In this document: piece after piece, positions 46,747 to 55,660 of the stretch
Numbering within the stretch: position 1 is the stretch's first letter
How the letters are laid out: each line of letters opens with the position of its first letter
Assembly (NCBI RefSeq): GCF_003034915.1
Contig: NZ_PZJX01000007.1
Coordinates: forward strand, 248,001 to 312,000
DNA length: 64,000 nucleotides
Direction of reading: 5' to 3'
Origin: Mesorhizobium helmanticense
GTDB taxonomy: Bacteria > Pseudomonadota > Alphaproteobacteria > Rhizobiales > Rhizobiaceae
Notes under the pieces: model-generated
What the model saw: the letters and a program-made list of their open reading frames with translations, nothing else
Database searches by the model: none
Told to the model about the DNA's origin: nothing
Made by a program: the position numbers and the translations under genes

Positions 46747-46762
46747 TGCAAATCGTGTGCCA
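46747..46762 (-). promoter_or_regulatory. Sigma-54 promoter of glnII
   Basis: The minus strand reads TGGCACACGATTTGCA, an exact match to the sigma-54 consensus TGGCAC-N5-TTGCA with the invariant GG and GC ten bases apart. The predicted start is about 80 bp before the glnII ATG. Confidence 0.9.
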
Positions 46763-46857
46763 TTCTCGGCTCGAGAGGTGCGGCAAAAATGACCCGACAA
46801 CCCGGCAAACCCGCCAAGCCGCCTAAGCAATGCGGCAAGATCAATCAAAAGCAGATA

Positions 46858-46876
46858 TTGCACAAATCTTGGGCAA
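46858..46876. promoter_or_regulatory. NtrC-like enhancer site
   Basis: TTGCACAA-ATC-TTGGGCAA is an inverted repeat with 7 of 8 pairs, close to known NtrC half-sites (TGCAC/GTGCA type). It lies about 100 bp upstream of the glnII -24 box, the usual distance for NtrC enhancers. Confidence 0.6.
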
Positions 46877-46976
46877 ATACTGATCTTTTCATAGGCATAT
46901 TGCTTAAACGGATCGCAGCACCTATCTTGAGGAAAGATTGAATCGATATCGTTCGGCAGAAGAAAGGAGACCGGCA

Positions 46977-47177
46977 ATGGAAATCACTCCGACCCGTCCC
47001 TCGGCCAAGATCCTGATGTTCCCGGTGGCAGCGCGCGCTTCTGCCTTAAATTTAAGCGAAAAGGCTAAGTTCGCGGCAGAGCTTGCCTCTTTGCGCAGTG
47101 TCAGCACGGATTTCGGCGACGCCTGGTACCACGAGGCCGCCATCGAGGACGAAGCCAAACAAACTCGAAAGAGTTGA
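46977..47177 (+). CDS. DUF2735 small protein
   Basis: A 66-residue protein with AAGGAG before ATG 46977: MEITPTRPSAKILMFPVAAR at the start and FGDAWYHEAAIEDEAKQ near the end. This matches the short DUF2735 family, known mainly from Rhizobiales and often encoded divergently from glnII, as here. Function unknown; the location suggests a link to nitrogen status. A bidirectional terminator follows. Confidence 0.8.
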   Translation: MEITPTRPSAKILMFPVAARASALNLSEKAKFAAELASLRSVSTDFGDAWYHEAAIEDEAKQTRKS

Positions 47178-47208
47178 AGCCGCAGAATTATCGTATCCTG
47201 AAAACGCA

Positions 47209-47240
47209 AAAGCCCGGCGCGATCGCTCGCGCCGGGCTTT
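47209..47240. terminator. Bidirectional intrinsic terminator
   Basis: A perfect 14-bp stem (AAAGCCCGGCGCGA/TCGCGCCGGGCTTT) with a TCGC loop lies between the DUF2735 gene and the convergent MFS gene. The T-rich flank (TTTGTCTTTG on the plus strand, TTTTGCGTTTT on the minus) suits both directions. Confidence 0.88.
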
Positions 47241-47263
47241 GTCTTTGAATGCGGAACCGTCGC

Positions 47264-49153
47264 CTACTCTTTGGCGTGCAGGTCGGTTCCCAGCGTGTCC
47301 CTGACGAAGATCATGCCGATGATCAGCGACATCGCCGCGATGATTACGGGATACCAGAGACCATAGTAGATATCGCCCTTGTAGGCGCTGAGCGCGAATA
47401 CCGTCGCCGGCAACAGGCCGCCGAACCAGCCATTGCCGATGTGGTAAGGCAGCGACATGCCGGTGTAGCGGATGCGGGTCGGAAACATCTCGACCAGAAT
47501 CGCGGCGATCGGCCCATAGACCATGGTCACGAACAGGACGAGGATGAACAGGATACCGATCGTCATCGGCCAGTTGACCGCGGCCGGGTCGGCGAACATG
47601 GCGAAGGCGCCACCGCCCGGTATGTTGTAGACGGTGACCTCGGGCGCACCCGCTGCCTCGTCGGCAGTCAGCAGCTTGTCCTTGATCGCCTGGTCGGTCG
47701 GAACCGTCGCCTTCTCGCCAGCGCGGATGGCGGCGGCATCGAGCTTCAGTTCCGGATTGGCCGCGACGAAACCGTCAAGCTTCTGGTCCGGCACCTTGAT
47801 TGCCGCCCGCTTCAGCGGATAGCCACCGTCCTGCAAGGACATGTTGACGGCCTTGACGAAGGCGGCGTCCTTGGCCTTGGCCTGATCGCCGGCGGCCGTG
47901 GCGTCGTAGGACTCCACCGTCTCGTTGCCGATCTTGACCGACGCGGCCGTTCCGGGTGCGGCCGTTGCCACCACGTCATAAGGCACCGAGTTCTTGGTCA
48001 GGAACGAAGTCGCGATATCGCAGGATGTCGTGAACTTCGCCGTGCCGACCGGATTGAACTGGAACCTGCAGTCGCCGGGTGCCGCCGTCACCGTCGCACG
48101 CGTGTTCTGCTGCGCGGTGGCAAGCGCTGGATTGGCGGCCCAGGTCAGTGCCTTGAACAGCGGGAAGGTGCAGACGATCGCCAGCGCAAGACCCGCCATG
48201 ATGATCGGCTTGCGGCCGATCTTGTCGGAAAGCCAGCCGAAGACGACGAAGAAGATCGAGCCGATTGCCAGCGCAATCGCGATCATGATGTTGACCGACT
48301 GCGCATCGACCTTGAGCACGTTGGTCAGGAAGAACAGCGCGTAGAACTGGCCGTTGTACCAGACCACGGCCTGACCGGCTGTGAGGCCGAGCAGCGCCAG
48401 AATGGCGATCTTGGCATTTTTCCATTGGCCAAAGGCTTCCGTCAGCGGCGCCTTGGAGCCCTTGCCCTCATCCTTCATGCGCTGGAAGGTCGGCGATTCA
48501 GACAATGAAAGCCGGATCCAGATCGAAATGCCGAGCAGCAGGAAGGAAACGATGAAAGGAATGCGCCAGCCCCAGGCGGCGTAGGTTTCCTTGGCCATCG
48601 AACCCTGGACGATCAGGATGACGATCAGCGACAGGAATAGGCCGAGCGTTGCCGTCGTCTGGATCCACGACGTGTAGTAGCCGCGGCGGTCGTCCGGCGC
48701 ATGCTCGGCGACATAGGTTGCCGCACCGCCATATTCGCCGCCGAGCGCCAGGCCCTGCAGCATGCGCAGGATGATCAGGATGATCGGCGCGGCGATGCCC
48801 AAAGTCGCATATCCAGGCAGCAAGCCGACCAGGAAGGTCGACAGGCCCATGATCGTCATGGTGACAAGGAAAGTATATTTACGGCCGACAAGGTCGCCGA
48901 TGCGGCCGAATAGCAGTGCGCCGAACGGACGCACCAGGAAGCCGGCGGCGAACGCCAGCAGCGCGAAGATATTGCGCGTGGCTTCCGGAATGGTTGGACT
49001 GAAGAAAGTCGAGCCAATGAACACTGCCAGAGAGCCATAGAGATAGAAATCGTACCATTCGAAAACGGTGCCGAGCGAGGAAGCGAAGATGACCTTCTTC
49101 TCCTCCCGCGTCATGCCGCGGCTTATGCCGCCGGCGGTCGATGCCATTGCCAT
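47264..49153 (-). CDS. MHS-family MFS transporter with large inserted domain
   Basis: A 629-residue secondary transporter of the metabolite:H+ symporter family (proline/betaine and dicarboxylate permease relatives). Family signatures: FASSLGTVFEWYDFYLYGSL in TM1, FGRIGDLVGRKYTFLVT in loop 2-3, and LQGLALGGEYGGAATYVAEH. Between a late helix (GRKPIIMAGLALAIVCTF) and the next one (WPMTIGILFILVLFVTMVYG) lies about 185 extra hydrophilic residues (340-525) with two cysteines (residues about 362 and 378), probably periplasmic. Start ATG 49153 with GGGAGG. Substrate unknown. Confidence 0.88.
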   Translation of the reverse strand: MAMASTAGGISRGMTREEKKVIFASSLGTVFEWYDFYLYGSLAVFIGSTFFSPTIPEATRNIFALLAFAAGFLVRPFGALLFGRIGDLVGRKYTFLVTMTIMGLSTFLVGLLPGYATLGIAAPIILIILRMLQGLALGGEYGGAATYVAEHAPDDRRGYYTSWIQTTATLGLFLSLIVILIVQGSMAKETYAAWGWRIPFIVSFLLLGISIWIRLSLSESPTFQRMKDEGKGSKAPLTEAFGQWKNAKIAILALLGLTAGQAVVWYNGQFYALFFLTNVLKVDAQSVNIMIAIALAIGSIFFVVFGWLSDKIGRKPIIMAGLALAIVCTFPLFKALTWAANPALATAQQNTRATVTAAPGDCRFQFNPVGTAKFTTSCDIATSFLTKNSVPYDVVATAAPGTAASVKIGNETVESYDATAAGDQAKAKDAAFVKAVNMSLQDGGYPLKRAAIKVPDQKLDGFVAANPELKLDAAAIRAGEKATVPTDQAIKDKLLTADEAAGAPEVTVYNIPGGGAFAMFADPAAVNWPMTIGILFILVLFVTMVYGPIAAILVEMFPTRIRYTGMSLPYHIGNGWFGGLLPATVFALSAYKGDIYYGLWYPVIIAAMSLIIGMIFVRDTLGTDLHAKE

Positions 49154-49352
49154 TGGATATGTCCTCCCATGAGATCCCGTCTGTCCTCGATGCTGCGCAT
49201 CAATGTCCGCGTTCTCTTCCGAAAGCGGATACGGCAGCACGGCCATCGGCGGAAGAAATGACAGAAAGTGCCGTCCGGCGGCAGACCAACCTTGGGATTA
49301 TGACTTTGGTCGAATGCATCGGCGCGAGAAGCCCGCGCCGCGGCGGGCGCCT

Positions 49353-50144
49353 TCAGCCCTTGAGCGCCTCAAGCAGGCTTACGGCCGCCATCATGTCGCG
49401 CTTGCGCCCCGAGCGGCGCGCGACGGCTTCCGCATCCTGGCCCCAGTGCTCGGCCTGCCAGTCCTCGTCGACATGGCCGGCTACCCAGGCCGCCTCGCCG
49501 TCGAGTTCGCCGAAGTCGACCGCCAGCGCCAGCAGCGCCGATCCCGTCAACGAGGTCATGACGTGGATCGACGCCAGCCGCAGCGGATCCTTGCGCTGGG
49601 CAAGATGGACGCCCAGCACGGCGATTGTCTCGCGCGGCTGCTCGACATGGATCACCCCTTCGGCGAGATGGAACCGCGCCCCGAGTGCCGTCCGCGCCCA
49701 GTCGATGACCGGATCCCAATGCTCGTTCTGCCGGTCGACCAGCCCTTGCGGTGCGTCGGCGCGATAGCAGAGCAGGTCGGACGAGGCGAAGCGCAATATG
49801 TCTTCCAGCACCGCCTGCGGGTCGCTGGCGACGCCGTCGATGGCCGTATTGACCAGGCGCATGACCGGCATCGTCACCGGGTCGATGGTCTCGCCCTGCA
49901 CAGCGAATTCGTCGGCGACCAGGCGGGCAGCCTTTTCGGTCGGCAGCACCAACAGCGCCTTGCCCGGCGTGCGCACCGGCTTGCCATCGAGATGAACGGC
50001 AAAACCGTCGTCGACCGATGCGACCGAGACGGCTTTGTAGAAGCGCTTCGGCAAATGCGTCTTCATCTGGATCTGGGCGCGGCGCACCGGATCCGGGTCG
50101 GAAAGCTGCTTTCCCGCTTCAAGGTCGTTGAGGATATCGCGCAT
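49353..50144 (-). CDS. ATP12-family ATP synthase assembly chaperone
   Basis: A 263-residue protein of the ATP12 family; in mitochondria ATP12 binds the F1 alpha subunit during assembly, and alphaproteobacteria keep a homologue. Typical stretches: PKRFYKAVSVASVDDGFAVH, LDGKPVRTPGKALLVLPTEK, LVADEFAVQGETIDPVTMPV, SSDLLCYRADAPQGLVDRQN and HWDPVIDWA. It is the last gene of a group read leftwards from the pseudouridine synthase gene. Confidence 0.93.
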   Translation of the reverse strand: MRDILNDLEAGKQLSDPDPVRRAQIQMKTHLPKRFYKAVSVASVDDGFAVHLDGKPVRTPGKALLVLPTEKAARLVADEFAVQGETIDPVTMPVMRLVNTAIDGVASDPQAVLEDILRFASSDLLCYRADAPQGLVDRQNEHWDPVIDWARTALGARFHLAEGVIHVEQPRETIAVLGVHLAQRKDPLRLASIHVMTSLTGSALLALAVDFGELDGEAAWVAGHVDEDWQAEHWGQDAEAVARRSGRKRDMMAAVSLLEALKG

Positions 50145-50156
50145 GGAAGGTCTCTC

Positions 50157-51077
50157 TTACACCGGCGCCAGCTTGCGCGCCGGCCGGTTGACGATGATCA
50201 GACCGGCGGCGATGAGGCCGAGTGCCAGGAAAATGCGGACGGTCAGCGGCTCGTTCAAGATGACGGCGCCACACAGCACACCAAACACCGGCGACAGGAA
50301 GGTGAAACTCGACAGGCCAGATGCCGGATAGCGCCTGAGCAGCCAGAACCACAGCACATAGGTGAAGGCGACGACATAGACGGCCTGGAACAGCAGGGCC
50401 AATGTCGGCAAGGCGGCAAAGTCGCGGACCGGCGGGCCGGCGAAAGGCAGCACCAGAACGCCAACCAGGATGGCGCCGGCCAGTTGATAGAGCAGCAACT
50501 TCTCGGCACTGGTCTCGGCCAGTTTCGAGCGCTTGATGACGATGCTGGTCAGAGCCCAGAGGATGCCGGCGCCAAGACTGAGCAGATCACCGGTCAGTGT
50601 CACGCCGTTGCCGGTGCTCACCTTGTCGGAGAACACGGCGACCAGACCGGCGAAAGCCAAGAGAAGGCCGAGGAGCTTGCGCGCGGTTATGCGCTCGTCC
50701 AGCAGGAAATGACCGCCGATCAGGACCCAGAACGGCATGGTGTTGACCAGCAGCGTGTTGCGGGCAACGGTTGTGTGTTCCAGCCCGACATAGAGAAACA
50801 GAAACTCGATGCCGAAGAGCACACCCACCACAATGCCTGCGACAAGGGTCTTGTCGGGCGTGAACAGCTTGATGCCGCGCCAGCGGCACCAGCCAAAAAC
50901 GCAAAGACCACCGATGATGGAGCGCGCGACCGACAGGAAAACAGGATCGTAGCCGGCGTAGGAGACCTTGGCGGCGACATAATTCAGGCCCCAGGAAAAT
51001 GTCAGCCCGACCATGATCGCGGCCGCCGCCATATCAACCGCGTCGCGGCGGTCGAGCGTATCGGTGGCGACGCCCAC
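50157..51077 (-). CDS. EamA/DMT-family transporter
   Basis: A 306-residue membrane protein with ten predicted helices in two EamA repeats (MVGLTFSWGLNYVAAKVSYA; GILWALTSIVIKRSKLAETS; SFTFLSPVFGVLCGAVILNE). Drug/metabolite exporters of this type move small metabolites outward; the substrate is unknown. GTG 51077 is 4 bp after the pseudouridine synthase stop, which suggests coupling. An ATG at 51032 is an alternative start. Confidence 0.9.
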   Translation of the reverse strand: MGVATDTLDRRDAVDMAAAAIMVGLTFSWGLNYVAAKVSYAGYDPVFLSVARSIIGGLCVFGWCRWRGIKLFTPDKTLVAGIVVGVLFGIEFLFLYVGLEHTTVARNTLLVNTMPFWVLIGGHFLLDERITARKLLGLLLAFAGLVAVFSDKVSTGNGVTLTGDLLSLGAGILWALTSIVIKRSKLAETSAEKLLLYQLAGAILVGVLVLPFAGPPVRDFAALPTLALLFQAVYVVAFTYVLWFWLLRRYPASGLSSFTFLSPVFGVLCGAVILNEPLTVRIFLALGLIAAGLIIVNRPARKLAPV

Positions 51078-51081
51078 TGCC

Positions 51082-52062
51082 CTAGTCCTCCGCGCTGGCG
51101 TCGTCGAAGCCGATCAGGTTCCAGCTCTGGCGCATATGCGGCGGCATCGGCGCGGTTACATCGATGAAGCCCTTGTCGGGATGCGGAATGACGATGCGGC
51201 GCGCATGCAAATGCAGGCGGTTTTGAATGCCGCCGGGAAAATCCCAATTGGTATCTGCCTCGAAATATTTGGGGTCGCCGATAATCGGGCAGCCGATATA
51301 GGCGGCATGGACGCGAAGCTGATGGGTGCGGCCGGTATAGGGTTCCATTTCCAGCCAGGTCATCGTCTGTGCCGCCTGCTCGATGACGCGATAATAGGAC
51401 ACGGCGTGGTCGGCGCCCTTCTCACCATGCGCGGCCACGCGCACGCGGTCGCCGTCGGGCGTCGGCTCCTTGATCAGCCAGGTCGAGATCTTGTCCTCGC
51501 GCTTCGGCGGCACGCCCTTGACCAGGGCCCAATAGGTTTTCTTGGTCTCGCGCGCCCGGAACGCCTCGGAAAGCTTCATCGCCGCAAGCCTGGTGCGGGC
51601 AACGACAAGCACGCCCGACGTGTCGCGGTCGAGCCGGTGCACCAGTCGCGGTTTTTCGCCCTTTTGATTGCGCCAGGCTTCGAGCATGTCGTCGACATTG
51701 CGGGTGACGCCGGAGCCACCCTGAACGGCGAGGCCCGCCGGCTTGTTGAAGACGAAGACTTTCGGGTCCTCATGGATCAGCATTTTGGCGAGCACGTCGG
51801 CATCGCCCTGGTTGCGGATCGAGTGGCCGGTGAGTGGGCTCTCGCCCTTCTTGTCGACTTCGAGCGGCGGCACGCGAACCATCTGCCCCGGCTCGACGCG
51901 GGTGTCGGCCTTCACCCGACCGCCGTCGACGCGGATCTGGCCGGAACGCAGCAGCTTTTGCAGATGGCCGAAGCCGAGGCCCGGAAAATGGGTCTTGAAC
52001 CAGCGATCGAGCCGCATGCCCGCCTCACCGGCCTCCACTGTGATCTGTTCAACGCCTGCCAT
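51082..52062 (-). CDS. RluC/RluD-type 23S rRNA pseudouridine synthase
   Basis: A 326-residue RluA-family enzyme. An N-terminal S4 RNA-binding domain (GMRLDRWFKTHFPGLGFGHL, KLLRSGQIRVDGGRVKADTR) precedes the catalytic domain with the essential Asp in PRLVHRLDRDTSGVLVVART. Closest in plan to RluC, which modifies large-subunit rRNA, but RluD cannot be excluded. Upstream is crcB. Confidence 0.92.
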   Translation of the reverse strand: MAGVEQITVEAGEAGMRLDRWFKTHFPGLGFGHLQKLLRSGQIRVDGGRVKADTRVEPGQMVRVPPLEVDKKGESPLTGHSIRNQGDADVLAKMLIHEDPKVFVFNKPAGLAVQGGSGVTRNVDDMLEAWRNQKGEKPRLVHRLDRDTSGVLVVARTRLAAMKLSEAFRARETKKTYWALVKGVPPKREDKISTWLIKEPTPDGDRVRVAAHGEKGADHAVSYYRVIEQAAQTMTWLEMEPYTGRTHQLRVHAAYIGCPIIGDPKYFEADTNWDFPGGIQNRLHLHARRIVIPHPDKGFIDVTAPMPPHMRQSWNLIGFDDASAED

Positions 52063-52101
52063 TTTTCTCGCTTTACCCCGTTTAGAACGGGGGCAATAGC
52101 A

Positions 52102-52476
52102 TTAAGGCAGGCTTCTTGCGAGCCAAAGACCCAGAAACAGGGCGATGATCGCGCCAATGACGCTGGCGAGCGCATAGCCGAACGCCGGCAGCGCAGCGCC
52201 CCGCTCCCATAGCGTCGCGAAATCGAGCGAGAAAGCCGAGAAGGTGGTGAAGCCGCCCAGGATGCCGGTGGCGACAAACAATCTGAGTTCGGCTGATCCG
52301 CCACGCCGCATCATGATGGCGATGAACAGGCCCATGACGAAGGAGCCGACGATGTTGATCGCCATCGTGCCCCAGGGATAATTCGGGCCGACAAGGCGCA
52401 GCGCACCCATGTTGGTGAGATGGCGGATACCGGCGCCAATTCCGCCACCGACGACAACGAGAATCAGATTGAACAT
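52102..52476 (-). CDS. crcB: CrcB/Fluc fluoride channel
   Basis: A 124-residue four-helix fluoride channel. Conserved motifs GGGIGAGIRH, GTMAINIVGSFVMGLFIA, GILGGFTTFSAFSLDF (the Phe box and polar track) and a final helix ASVIGAIIALFLGLWLA. It forms antiparallel dimers that let fluoride leave the cell. No fluoride riboswitch was recognised upstream. 39 bp separate it from the pseudouridine synthase gene. Confidence 0.95.
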   Translation of the reverse strand: MFNLILVVVGGGIGAGIRHLTNMGALRLVGPNYPWGTMAINIVGSFVMGLFIAIMMRRGGSAELRLFVATGILGGFTTFSAFSLDFATLWERGAALPAFGYALASVIGAIIALFLGLWLARSLP

Positions 52477-52554
52477 TGCCGTCTACTGCCCCTGCCCGAT
52501 CGCCGGGTCAATCCCTGCTGCTGGCGGCGGAAACCGTTCCGCCGATTACCTGTC

Positions 52555-53385
52555 TCAGTTCGCCTCGACCTTCTTCGGCTTGCTCGAGCCGATCATCTTC
52601 CAGTTTTTGTAGAACATGGAATTGATCCGCTCGACGCTGACCGAGACGATGGCGAGAACGGCGGAGATCAGGCCTGGAAACGGCGATGGCCGGATGATGT
52701 CCATAAACACGCAGTAGCGGCGCCCATCATATTCGTTGACCGAGCGATGCAGCAGCGTGTCGTCGAAAATATAGAGCGGATTGTCGTGCCAGTAGTTCCT
52801 GGCGTTGTTGCACTCGACGAAAACCTCGGCCTTCACCGGAAGAAGATTGTAGAGAATGCGCAGGCTGAGCCGTAGCGGTCCGAAATGCCAGGAGGTCGAT
52901 TCCTTGCCCTTGAACACCGACACGGCGATGGTCTTGATGTACTTGAAGTCCTTGTTGAATTCGGCGACATTGTCGATCTTGTGCTTGCCGTACCACTGGT
53001 AGACATACATGCCGCGCCGGCCGGTGCCGAAATTGGCGTCGATATCGGCGATGATCTCATCCTTGCGCGCCTTGAAGACGTCGAGAACCTCGTTGACTTC
53101 GCGCTGATAGTCCGGCGGAAACTGCTCCAGCTTCCAGACGCCCGGGTTTCTGTAGCACAGCAGATCGACCAACAGGTTGAAGGGCGACAGCAGCCAGGTG
53201 AAGATGCCATTGCCGAGAAAATAGCCGCGGAACAGCGACAGATTCTTATTGTGATTGCGCAGCACGTCGATCAGGCCGCAGACGATCCAGATCGTGGTCA
53301 GGATCGGAATGAAGTAGAAGCCGAGCGCAAGCAGCGGAACGGCAATAGCAAACTGCCGAAGGGATTTGCGAAGTTTCTTGGTCAT
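52555..53385 (-). CDS. Aspartyl/asparaginyl beta-hydroxylase-family protein, LpxO-like
   Basis: A 276-residue protein. An N-terminal hydrophobic segment (FAIAVPLLALGFYFIPILTT, IWIVCGLIDVLRNH) anchors it in the membrane, and the C-terminal part is the Asp/Asn hydroxylase-type 2-oxoglutarate/Fe dioxygenase. Candidate metal and substrate residues lie in STSWHFGPLRL, YIFDDTLLHRSVNEYDGRRY and CVFMDIIRPSPFPG. The plan fits LpxO, which 2-hydroxylates a lipid A acyl chain. Start ATG 53385. Confidence 0.82.
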   Translation of the reverse strand: MTKKLRKSLRQFAIAVPLLALGFYFIPILTTIWIVCGLIDVLRNHNKNLSLFRGYFLGNGIFTWLLSPFNLLVDLLCYRNPGVWKLEQFPPDYQREVNEVLDVFKARKDEIIADIDANFGTGRRGMYVYQWYGKHKIDNVAEFNKDFKYIKTIAVSVFKGKESTSWHFGPLRLSLRILYNLLPVKAEVFVECNNARNYWHDNPLYIFDDTLLHRSVNEYDGRRYCVFMDIIRPSPFPGLISAVLAIVSVSVERINSMFYKNWKMIGSSKPKKVEAN

Positions 53386-53572
53386 TTTTCCACGCGCTAT
53401 GCGCGATCCTTCTTCGAAAAATGTTCTTGGCCAAATCTGGCGGCACCCCCCGGTCCGTTCGCGCGTTGTGATAGAATTTTTTGTTAGCTCGTACACATCA
53501 CACTACTGTGACTCGCCGGCGACACCGCTGGTGATCGGCTCAGATCCGACTTTTGCAGCGTCGGAATAGATT

Positions 53573-54250
53573 TCAGTGCACCGCTGGCAGGCCGAGCTCG
53601 TCCCACTTTTCACGGGACACGGGATCGCCGACCAGGAACGCGAAGCCGGTGACGCTTTCGCCATCCCGTGCCAGTTCGCATGTGAACTTCAGCGCATACC
53701 AGTTCCTGCGACTGCGGAAGGCTGCTCCGTTGGCGGTGATGGAGGTTGCGGAGATCGTCTCCTCGACCATCGCGTAAGGCACCACCCGTTCCGGCTGGAA
53801 ATCAGCCCGCCATTTGCGGATCTGGTCCATCGCTTCGAGATTGCAGAGCTGCACCATGCGCTCGTCGGAGGCCAATGTCGCAAGATCGGCGCGCGCCTGC
53901 CTGCTGCGTGGATCGGCGAGCGTCTTTGCCGACAGCATTTCCGTCGGACGGATCATGGCCGGCGATCCTGCGTGTGGGACGACAGTCTCGGGCACCAAGG
54001 CATTGCCGGGAGAAAGCGAGGCCGGAGCGACAGGCGTCTTGAGCGCTTGTGGCGCGGGCCGCGGATTGGTCTCGGCCTCAAACTGCTCCGGCGACAAGAT
54101 GTCGACCGACATGCGTTCTTCCTGCGGCCGTTTCGGGCGCTTCGGCGCGGGCATCAAGGCCAACATGGCAACCAGCAGCATGTGAAGAGCAATCGAGGCG
54201 AAAATACCCCATGTCCGGTTCACGGTCCCATCGATCAGGTTGTCCATCAT
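53573..54250 (-). CDS. DUF930 protein, membrane-anchored
   Basis: A 225-residue protein. A TonB-like N-terminus with one membrane helix (RTWGIFASIALHMLLVAMLA, then LMPAPKRPKRPQEERM), a Pro/Ala-rich linker, and a C-terminal DUF930 domain with two cysteines (ERMVQLCNLEAMDQIRKWRA, WYALKFTCELARDGESVTG). Function unknown. Its ATG overlaps the stop of the upstream LysR gene (ATGA), so the two are translated together. Confidence 0.8.
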   Translation of the reverse strand: MMDNLIDGTVNRTWGIFASIALHMLLVAMLALMPAPKRPKRPQEERMSVDILSPEQFEAETNPRPAPQALKTPVAPASLSPGNALVPETVVPHAGSPAMIRPTEMLSAKTLADPRSRQARADLATLASDERMVQLCNLEAMDQIRKWRADFQPERVVPYAMVEETISATSITANGAAFRSRRNWYALKFTCELARDGESVTGFAFLVGDPVSREKWDELGLPAVH

Positions 54251-55140
54251 CCCATCAGGATCGGACGGACCACGTCCAGTTTTTCGACGACGAAATCAAA
54301 AAAAGCGCGAACGCGTGGCGTTTGCCGAAGCTCTGGGTGGGTCAGCAGATACCAGCCCCTTGTCAGTTCCGGCACCGGCGGCAGGACCCGGACCAGATCC
54401 TCGTCCATATCGGCGATCGCTATCGGCAGCGGAGCAATGCCGATTCCCGATTTGACGGCATGCAGGACACCGAGCACGCTGTTGTTGCGCGCGGCGATAT
54501 TGGCACCTGGTGCTATCGCAGCAAGCCACTTTGCCGCCCGGTGATTGATCAGCATGCCGTCAAAACCGACGATCGCGTGACGGCCGATATCCTCAACACG
54601 TTGCGGGGCGCCGTATTGCTGGACATAGGAGCGGCTGCCATAGACGGCCCAGATGGAGTCGGCGATCTTCCGGCCGACCAGGGTTTCGTCATCCGGCTCG
54701 CCGGATCTGAGGGCAATGTCGGCCTCCCCCTTGGACAGATCGAGATAGCGGTCGCTCATCACGAATTCGATGCGCAACACAGGGTAGCGCGCATGAAACA
54801 TGTCGAGCAGCGGCGAGCCGATGAGGCGTGAAACAAGTGGTTCTGGAACGGTCAGGCGAATGGTACCGGCCAGGTCGCTGCGATAGGCGAGGATCTGGCG
54901 TTCGAGTTCAATCACGGACGTCTCGATGACCTCGGCCGCCGGTAGCAGCGCCTCGCCGAACTCGGTCAACCGGTAACCGGCGGGGTGGCGCAACATCAGC
55001 GAGGCCCCGACGCGCCGCTCAAGCTCGGCAATGCGCCGATGCACCGTCGACTGATTCACGCCGAGCGCCCTTGAGGCAGCAAGCGTGCTGCCATGGCGCG
55101 CGACGGCCAGGAAGTAGCGAAGGTCGCTCCAGTCGAACAT
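54247..55140 (-). CDS. LysR-family transcriptional regulator
   Basis: A 297-residue LysR regulator. The N-terminal winged helix is LRYFLAVARHGSTLAASRAL, GVNQSTVHRRIAELERRVGA, followed by the substrate-binding domain. Start ATG 55140 (MFDWSDLRYFLAVARH). It is divergent from a small cupin gene (103 bp apart), the usual layout of a LysR regulator with its target, and is coupled to DUF930 downstream. Confidence 0.92.
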   Translation of the reverse strand: MFDWSDLRYFLAVARHGSTLAASRALGVNQSTVHRRIAELERRVGASLMLRHPAGYRLTEFGEALLPAAEVIETSVIELERQILAYRSDLAGTIRLTVPEPLVSRLIGSPLLDMFHARYPVLRIEFVMSDRYLDLSKGEADIALRSGEPDDETLVGRKIADSIWAVYGSRSYVQQYGAPQRVEDIGRHAIVGFDGMLINHRAAKWLAAIAPGANIAARNNSVLGVLHAVKSGIGIAPLPIAIADMDEDLVRVLPPVPELTRGWYLLTHPELRQTPRVRAFFDFVVEKLDVVRPILMG

Positions 55141-55243
55141 CGCCGATGTTATGCATCCTTGCACGCTCGCTCTGCAACCTTGCTGCTGCAGCGTGCGCAA
55201 CACCGGTACTAAGCTCGGCCGCGTGATGAAATGGAGAACGGCA

Positions 55244-55654
55244 ATGCAAAAAACGACAGAAATCGGCTCGGCGATCTCCGGCCTCACGGTCGGCGTCACC
55301 ACTTCGGCGCGGGAAACGGGCGCCGCCAAACTGAAGGTACTGCATCGCGAAGCGACAGCGGCAATGCCCAAAGCACCCGACCAAGAAATACGCGTACTTC
55401 TGGCCACGCTCGATCCAGGCGATTGCACACCCTATCATTCGCACCGCTTTCCGGTAACGGTCTACATGCTGGAGGGCGCCTTCACCCTGGAACTGGACGG
55501 GCGTGAAGCGATCACGGTGAAAGCCGGCGAGATCTTTGTCGAACCGCCCTTGGTCAAGATGACTGGACGGAACCTGGATGCGGGGCAAACCGCACGCATG
55601 GTTCTGTTCTATGTCAGCGATCCAAACGTGCCCTTTGCCGATCCGGCCGAATGA
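55244..55654 (+). CDS. Small cupin protein, likely LysR target
   Basis: A 136-residue single-domain cupin without signal peptide, from ATG 55244, which has GGAG upstream; an ATG six codons earlier is also in frame. Motif 1 is PGDCTPYHSHRFPVTVYMLE and motif 2 is VKAGEIFVEPPLVKMTGRN, where the usual His is replaced by Glu/Pro. Function unknown. It is convergent with rarA, 6 bp apart. Confidence 0.8.
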   Translation: MQKTTEIGSAISGLTVGVTTSARETGAAKLKVLHREATAAMPKAPDQEIRVLLATLDPGDCTPYHSHRFPVTVYMLEGAFTLELDGREAITVKAGEIFVEPPLVKMTGRNLDAGQTARMVLFYVSDPNVPFADPAE

Positions 55655-55660
55655 AGCGGT

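Larger units (their letters stand above)
46657..46976. other. glnII/DUF2735 divergent control region
   Basis: 320 bp between divergent starts. It holds the sigma-54 promoter of glnII and an NtrC-like palindrome (listed separately). Sequence between 46880 and 46975 should hold the promoter of the DUF2735 gene; no clear sigma-54 site was seen on that strand. Confidence 0.65.

Noticed and set aside
52477..52554. Fluoride riboswitch before crcB
   Set aside because: The short upstream segment does not show the conserved fluoride-riboswitch pseudoknot sequences.
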